DNA of 64,000 bases, taken from NCBI RefSeq assembly GCF_001039355.2, contig NW_019774391.1, positions 165,706 through 229,705 of the forward strand, read 5' to 3'. Positions 56,701-64,000 of the stretch are shown in pieces. The number at the start of each line of letters is the position of its first letter. Positions within the stretch are counted from its first letter, which is position 1. Under the pieces are notes generated by a model. The model had not been told where the DNA came from. It saw only the letters and a program-made list of their open reading frames with translations, and did not search any database. Both the position numbers and the translations under genes were made by a program. This stretch comes from Lingula anatina (Eukaryota; Brachiopoda; Lingulata; Lingulida; Lingulidae).

Positions 56701-59700
56701 CAGGCAAGAACAATACTGATAGATTGATTGGTAGACTGCACTGCGATGGACACATGAATCACACACGTTTAAAAGTACTCGCATGGTAATCTATGACAGC
56801 TCTATACCGGTAGTTGATGGACTTCATCACCCAAAGTGCCTAAGGTTATACTCTGATTGCCCATAGAAAAGGCAGTGATAGAGAGTTAAGCACTTATTCA
56901 TCAAACTCGAGAATTATTATTATTACTAATATTATAAGTTTTATTATTATTGATCTCTGTCTACTACTGAGACGGCCCCGACCAGGTCAGTTTGACATTA
57001 GGTTTCCTATGCGAGCTATCTAGTTAACACGTAATTCCCATCGCGACATTTGACACTTTGGCTTGCATGGAGTCATTACTTTAATTCTCCGAGAGAGAAA
57101 TGTTCTGTGAATATATTTTCATATACATGTATCAATGGGTAGTGATACCGTTTTGATTTTAGAGCTGGGACTTAATATTGAGGGTAACCTATCTGCAATT
57201 TTCCTCAGAAATTAAAGCTCACATATCATTGTTCAAACAGTCCTAGCACTCGGATTTGATGCTTTATATCATGACTAATTAAATAATTTAGTTATATATG
57301 ACTGGCCAATGGCTTAGACCGCCGTGAACTCCTTTACATTCCAGTAAAAAATGGTGACATTAAAAAACTTTTGATAAGATGGATTCCTTTTACTCTGAAT
57401 TGGCAAAGACATGTACATATGGCGTGTTGCAGAACATGTGGTCGTAGATAGTATTATGACACTGGAACATATTCAAAAGTGTTAGTATACCTTTAAATTT
57501 CTACATAAGAATCAAATGTACCATGCAAATTATAGCTTGTGCGAATTAGGGAGATACGCACAGGTCTATGTTCCTGAAATTGGTGAAATAGATCAATACA
57601 AACTGTACACTCTACACCGTGTGGTCATCACCTACCTCGTGTACATGTGGCAAGTCTTGCTCTGGCTCAGTTTGACCGATCACCGATGCCCAGTGAAGCA
57701 GAAGGCCGACAGCTAAATAGGGGGTTCTTCTGAAACACATCTCAGAGTTTTCCAGTTGTTTTCTGTATAATGCTTCAGCAGTCACTAACTACACGGGGCG
57801 TGCTTTCGAACCCTCTTTGAAATTCCATTTCAGTTAAGTAGCTAGCAGTCCTTGAGCGCCAGTTCGTCTCACTTGTGTCATGACCCTACACACCATTGCT
57901 TTTTGTGACACCGTTACATTTATCGCGGTCCAAGTGCCTTTGACGTGTTTAAAAGACAAAAGCAAACCAGGCCTATCTTCAAATATCAATTTCTTGAACC
58001 GTTGTGTCTCAAACCGACAACTATTGTAACAGTATCGCCGTCTTCACGTGAAACTGTTCACCTTCCATAGATAAAGTCACAAGGTACTGCGTACATATGG
58101 CCTTTTATAAAACCTGTTGTTTAGTTTGTGTCACGTCCAATCCTTGTACTGCTGTTGTCTAACTGCAATTATACACTTGCACACACAGTACACGAATAAA
58201 CGTTTTTGGTATAATTCTCAACCAAATCATCAATATATCTGCAACAGGCATGAGAACTTCTTCACGATGTTTTTCAGAGTAAACCCGACAGTTGCAATTT
58301 TCTGAGCAGCTACTTGTAACTACAAGCAGCAACTGAACACGTCTATAAGATACATCGCTGTCGAATGCTTACGAAACTGCAGTAACAGCATTCAGACTTT
58401 CTGTTGCGCCAGATGAAATGGCAACTGTTTATTATTTAAATAGCCGTTTCTCGTACTGCAACTAGCTGTCGCTTAAGCACCTGTTTTACCATCGGCAATC
58501 GGCGAATGTTTGAATAGATGCAGCTTATTCAGTTTCAGTGCTTTGTGAGCTGATTGGAGCCGTGTGTTCGGAGAGGCTTCCCAGTGGCTGCCGTGATTGC
58601 GGTAGCAGGCGTCACCTGGAGGATGTAAAATGAATACAGCAAATCCTTCAATCATATATTAAGTTCCAGTTTCACTGAGGGCCATGTGTAAGATAAGTGT
58701 CTGCACTTAATATGTTTTACCTTCTTAAAATAAAGTTTATTATTATTATTATTATTATTATTATCATCATCATTATTATCATTATTATTATTTTTATGTT
58801 CCAGGGCCACAGCTTCCTTTGCATCTGTGCGTATATGACGTTGGCCTGACATCCAAGGCGTCTTCACAATCCGTTATTATTTCGATTTTTAGATCTTCTT
58901 GGTGGCAATTGCATATCATGTGACAGATAATAGAGAGCTTCCTAAGGAATAATAAGATGAGTGTGATATTTTGGCAACTTACCAGTACCTACCACCTCAC
59001 GTGCATTATTTGATCGATTGCCTGGAACATTAAAAACAGCGTCGGTTTTTTCAACAGTAATACTAATTTTTATGTTTGCGTTGTTCACATAAAACAATGT
59101 ATCGTTTTTCTATGCATCTATTTGTTTGTTTGTTTGTTTGTTTGTCAATGTCCTTACCTTGTTAAAAAATTTAACAATATTCACGTTGATTGTATATCTG
59201 CTAATATATCACTGGGTATCTTGAACTTGACCTCCAACCGCTAACGTAATCCCAATCGTTTCAATCATCATATTATCCTCACCATAAAAAATACATAACT
59301 GTAACCGGTTTTTGTTGCGCCCGAAACGAATAGGCACTGCTGACCAGTATAGTGAAAATGCTACAGTTATTTTAATCCTCGGCAGCCCTGGGTTATTGTC
59401 TCTAAATACGATCCGATCGTTGTCGGTCTTGAACTCTTGATGTGGTAAGTAGAAATCGTATCAAAACGACACTAAGGACTAGATGAATGCATCAAAATTG
59501 ACAAAACTAGAATTACGTTCGTCTTTGAGCAAAATATCACTTGGTGATTCGATCGTTGTTTCTATTCAATGCAGATATTTCCTTATTTATAAAGATTTCG
59601 AGCGCTTTATCAAATAGACGCCATAAGCAAATCCAATTACCTTTTCATATTAGACAATCCAGTCCACATTTTACTTTGGGACGTTTTAGGAAACCTATTT

Positions 59701-62149
59701 AAAACCTAAAGACAAGCAGAATTATTTTTCTACCGAACTACATTTAATTTCCTTCCAGTCCTATGGATATATTTATGACGTATTTGAAGTTTGCGTCATG
59801 GTATATTGATTGCTATCATAACATCATAATATCATGTGTATATGTACAGCACATAACGTTTCCGAGTCTGCTATTGCTGTTCTCTTTACTCATAATAAAA
59901 CAACGCTTTGTTCTCAATGACTGCAGCTTTTCCACGGGAGTGGTACTGTTTCAACGTCATACCGTGCACTAGCTTGGNTTAGATAATTTAAAGTTATTAA
60001 AACACGATTTTAATCCTTATTTTCATTTATCAGTCCGCAAAATAGGAAAAAACTGATAAAAAATTATTTCGAAAAAAATATTCCATATTAAATGTCAAGT
60101 CTGTATATACTTCCAACGAAGAATCAAAACGGGAACTGCATCTCAATGCTGAAATCCCGAACATCATTATTAGTTGAGAGCATGCAGAATACTAGCTCAC
60201 CAAGTTGCGTTTCACAAAGAGTCTTCAAGGATTTTATGTTTCTCAGTCCCAAAAATAAGCCTGAAAATTAAAAAAAATTAGCTTTCTTTACTGAGAGTGC
60301 GAGGCAGGTTAAAGATTCAACCGCCCATTAAACTAAGCAACAAGGGTTAATACATCAAATATGACTTCTATAGCATATAATATTTGGCGTGGGTATAATT
60401 GATTCTTCAAGCTACTTTTCATTTTTTTATCGGACATTTCATTTAAATACCGTGGTGCATATGTTTTACTAGTTGACCGCCAGAGGGCAGTCCAACGTTA
60501 TCTCCCAAGACAGTATAGTAGATGATAAAAATCGATAGATATCAACATACCACCTAATCTCGATGGAAAAGGTTAACAACCAAGCAATAACAATCTTGAT
60601 AATAAAGGCAATGTATTGCCTAGTCAGCACTTGCTGTACACCATCGATGTTATCGTGGCGTGTCTTCTATCGGAACCAGTCTCAAGACGCGCCCCTGGAC
60701 CAATAAAGCTAATGGCTTTCTGATTTCAAATGGCCAAGATACCTCCGCCCCCCCCCGCCCCACAAAAAAAAAAAAAAAACTTTTTTGTCAGGTAGTTTGC
60801 TCAGAATGCGCTGTCGTTTCATCCAAAGATCAATATATTTTTCAACTTATCTGTATGTTTTCTGAATAAACATAAACATAATTGACGCCAAGACAGCGGT
60901 ATTTTACTCCTTTGTTTTACTTGAGGTAAAGCTCCCTGGCTCCGTAAATGATCCCTAATCATAAATAATGTTTTGAAGCCTGTATTAACAACCCAGTGTG
61001 GGGTCATCCCGTGTTTCTATATCTTGATTTACGTGTATTTAAAGCCACACAGCAAAGCATTTTATTTTTCTGGAAAATCAGCAATGTTTCCCTTACCACC
61101 AAAGCAACCTCTATCCAACACCGTTGGGACAATTATAAACCGATTTTTGAACTCTTAATGTCCCATTTCTTCCGCCACGAGTGAAATTTCCCAGTCCACT
61201 TCTCCACTAGGAGAGTATCCGACAGTTAAGAAACTCAGAAATAATATGCCTTGGTGATTAAGAGAAACGTATTGAAATTTCCAAGAAAATAAAATGAGCG
61301 ATAAATGGGAAATTGCGTTTCCAAGAAATTTCATTTTTGCTACTCGAACGATCATTGTGGGTCTTTATTATATTGGCAATGCATTATCTCTGTTCAGGAG
61401 CATTAACTTTTTATCCGTTTAGTCATTCCCATTAGCCTGTCCTACAGAATATTAAACCACCCTCTATTTTCTTCTCCAAAATCATTTTCATATAGAAAGG
61501 ATGACACCCGTCAGTTTCAATCTATGCATTAATCGATATGAGCATTGGCACTACGTGTCATTTGAAATTGAAGATTGGTAACAGGTCATTCTCCTCACCG
61601 CGAAGGAAGGATGCTAGACTTTTCAGCATTCAAATGGCAATAATAATGATATGCCTAGATATTTCTACATGTAATGATATATGTTACAATTGTTGGAAGT
61701 CTGTGCTATTATTGATACCACTGTATTTTTGCGTTACAAAAAGTAATTAAAGAAGTTAATTTTTAAAAGTTAATTGAGCAAATAAATCATTGGAGAAGTA
61801 CGGAATTGCGACTTATTTTATCTAAATCTCTACTCATGCCAAAAGATTTCAAGAGATCACAAAAGAGGTATTTTGCATTTAACGAGGAATAGATTCAGTA
61901 GTGTGATGGATATTTTTCATTTGTGTGGACAATGATACACCCTAAGCATGAGATTAAACATTTTGTGGACCGAGGAGGAGGAAAAGCCTCTGATCGCTAC
62001 TTGCTATATCACCGTCTCTCTGCATAACGCAAGTTTTTTTGCAGATAACCATAAACTACTTGATTTACATATAAAAAGCCGAATTCAAGATAACAAACTG
62101 AGACGTATTATTTCGACGTTGATGAACTTTTTCTTTCAGGTATCCTGGT

Positions 62150-62610
62150 GATAAGATTTCGATACATTCGGCGTGGCCTCTGTGTAGGCACATCGGTCTG
62201 GGCATTGCTCCATAAATCTGTGCTGAGCGTTCCGTGTCACACAATACTCTGTCTGGCAATGTCTGTTTTTTTTTTCGCGCCATTCTGGCACAGATTAACA
62301 ATGTTGTAAAACACTGCTTAGCTCATTTTACGCACTGCAAAACCGACCGCTTGCACGCAAAATTTCAAATTCTTCTATGCAGTAGCTGTCGACATATGAA
62401 CACTTTTTTGTCGAAGCCAGCCGAAAGGAGCACTACCTAATTAAATCACTGCATATTACGCAATGCTACAGTCATGGTAGTAAGTTAATTGGTAGCGACA
62501 CACCTGACTGCACACTTCTCCATTCACATATCTTATGTGAGATCTTAGTTTTTTGAAAAAAAGAACGCATTTTTACCTATGCATACCTTTAAAGGCAAAA
62601 TATTCCATAT
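62150..62610. repeat. Dispersed repeat, copy 2
   Basis: Partner of 38990-39550 (see there). Divergence is moderate, with small indels, so this is an old interspersed repeat and not an assembly duplicate. Confidence 0.75.
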
Positions 62611-64000
62611 TGAATTTTAATTCTGTTCCTAGAAAATTAACTGGGAATGCATCTGAATACAAAATTTCAAATGAACGGATAAGTAAACGTTGACATATAT
62701 TGGGGCATTGGGGATCTCTTTCTAGGCGAAATTCGCACAAGTAATTTTTCGCATATCGTAAAGGCGATTATAGTTATAAAACAGATATCTTAAAATCAAA
62801 GACAAAAGCACGAGAACCACGTAAAGGAATATACGTACATGAGCCCTCTTCAGCTGATGGATAATATATTTCCACTGCAGCTCTTTTCACATGAAGTCCC
62901 AATTGGTTTCTACGTAGATGGGCAGATGCAATCCTATTACATCGTTAACTGCAGTCATCCTTTGTGGTAAAAGCAAGGCGATTGTTAATGTCACGAATAT
63001 ATATATTGTCTCATAAATTCTGTCAAATAATCGCTGCTAAACGTGACAGGATATGACAACCCGTTGGCTTAAATGTTAATTTTGATCCAGGCGGCGTCTC
63101 TTCTCTCTGCAGATTCCTAGTAAACTGTTTGGGAGCCCTGACTGTGCTAATGATAACGCGACCCACGTTTGATAGTGTTAAATGTACGGAGGGCACCGTC
63201 ACGTGCTGGCGCATGAAAAATTACCAAACCACATCGAGCAGATCATATCACAGCTAGCTTTAAGATTCTATTTGAAGTGGCGTGTGTTCTTTGATCTAGG
63301 TTTTAGCAAAAGTCATAATTCATTAAAGATTCCGTCTGTCGGGTTTTAAAATGAATACAATGCAGTTTGGAACTGCCCATCGTCAAAAAAATCTTAAAAT
63401 GTGTACACTTGGATTCAATAATTGTACATTCAGGTTTTAAACACCTATGGTAGACCATATCTTGACCGGGGCCACAGGAACATTTGAACACGACATGCAC
63501 AGACATTTCTATGGCTCTTTATTACCTGTTCTCCCGCGAGAATATTTTGCACGACTGCAAATTCACTCAGTCTCTTTATGTGGCATTGAGAAATTAATTT
63601 TAACGGTACCAGTGAAAGTCTCAATGGAGACAGGGACTATTGGATTTCATTCTTGACAGTTCCCGGAGCTGAACGATTTTGGATAGGGGAAACCTCGCAG
63701 AAAACAAAATTGTTGAAATTTTAATAAAAATTTCTTCGTATTTCCTGGTATATAAATTAAAAACGCATTAAACGCATTGTCTTAAAATGAGGATGAAAAC
63801 CCCTTCCTTAATCATTGCAGATGTAAAAATCTCTTTCTCTCGGGTAATCACGCAGAAGTGTCACTACAATCGCCTTGGGAAATTCAATAAATTGCTTGAA
63901 CCAGTACACACGTACTGGAAAACGTTTGGCATTCGACAGAAACATTAATCGGAATAAATCCCTATTATAATTATAATTATAATAATAATAATTATTATTA

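Larger units (their letters stand above)
50506..64000. other. Mostly non-coding region upstream of the GPCR
   Basis: Apart from the candidate exon at 53673-53795 and the dispersed repeat at 62.15-62.6 kb, no gene is recognised on either strand. Many short frames lack homology, splice context or composition support. The missing signal-peptide exon and promoter of the GPCR should be in or beyond this region. Single Ns at 51891 and 59978 mark joins. Confidence 0.5.

Noticed and set aside
1-64000. CRISPR arrays, operons, rRNA or tRNA genes
   Set aside because: Tandem repeats here are microsatellites or coding minisatellites. Gene structure is eukaryotic, and no cloverleaf or rRNA signature was noticed, although a full tRNA scan was not possible by eye.

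Overview
The window is AT-rich, intron-rich eukaryotic DNA: exons flanked by GT/AG sites, long introns, many microsatellites, foldback and TIR repeats, and assembly gaps. The genes (SEA/EGF transmembrane mucins and a parathyroid-hormone-receptor-type class B GPCR) point to an animal. Repeat content and apparent heterozygosity suggest a marine invertebrate, perhaps an invertebrate deuterostome or lophotrochozoan; the species is not identified. All recognisable genes lie on the minus strand. Exon coordinates were inferred by hand from splice sites, reading phase and domain continuity.

Region 1 (about 0.9-27.3 kb) is a tandem cluster of transmembrane mucin-like genes. Gene A (5556-11718) and gene B (16789-24036) each have nine coding exons with matching phases; exons 5 to 9 have identical lengths (196, 201, 115, 93 and 75 nt). 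Both encode: signal peptide, extended Ser/Thr-rich region in one large first exon, SEA domain with a GSIII autoproteolysis-type motif, Cys-rich/EGF module, one membrane span, and a conserved tail of about 93 residues. The first exons differ greatly. A has a polybasic furin-like site followed by a Ser-Gly/Asp cluster of glycosaminoglycan-attachment type. B has a short 60-bp mucin repeat. A third copy, C (26000-27340), has only the first exon, expanded to about 21 repeats of 60 bp; it stops at an assembly join inside a microsatellite. Flanking DNA is also duplicated (3.3-5.1 with 15.5-16.6 kb; 24.0-25.9 with 27.3-29.35 kb).

Region 2 (31290-50385) is one PTH-receptor-like class B GPCR gene. Ten of its exons were assembled, including a 61-nt TM4 exon. 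The exon(s) for TM2 and extracellular loop 1, and the signal-peptide exon, were not found. A single N at 38739 lies in the intron where TM2 should be. The hormone-binding-domain exons occur twice in nearly identical 1.71-kb blocks joined by one N, and a second duplicated block flanks a 116-N gap. Both look like unmerged contig ends or haplotypes.

Region 3 (50.5-64 kb) is mostly non-coding, with one candidate small first exon (53673-53795) and a dispersed repeat shared with 39 kb. Mobile DNA elsewhere includes Tc1/mariner-like transposase remnants, a hAT-type MITE, several TIR or foldback elements, and a family carrying TAGATCGATCTA cores. No rRNA, tRNA or CRISPR array was recognised.
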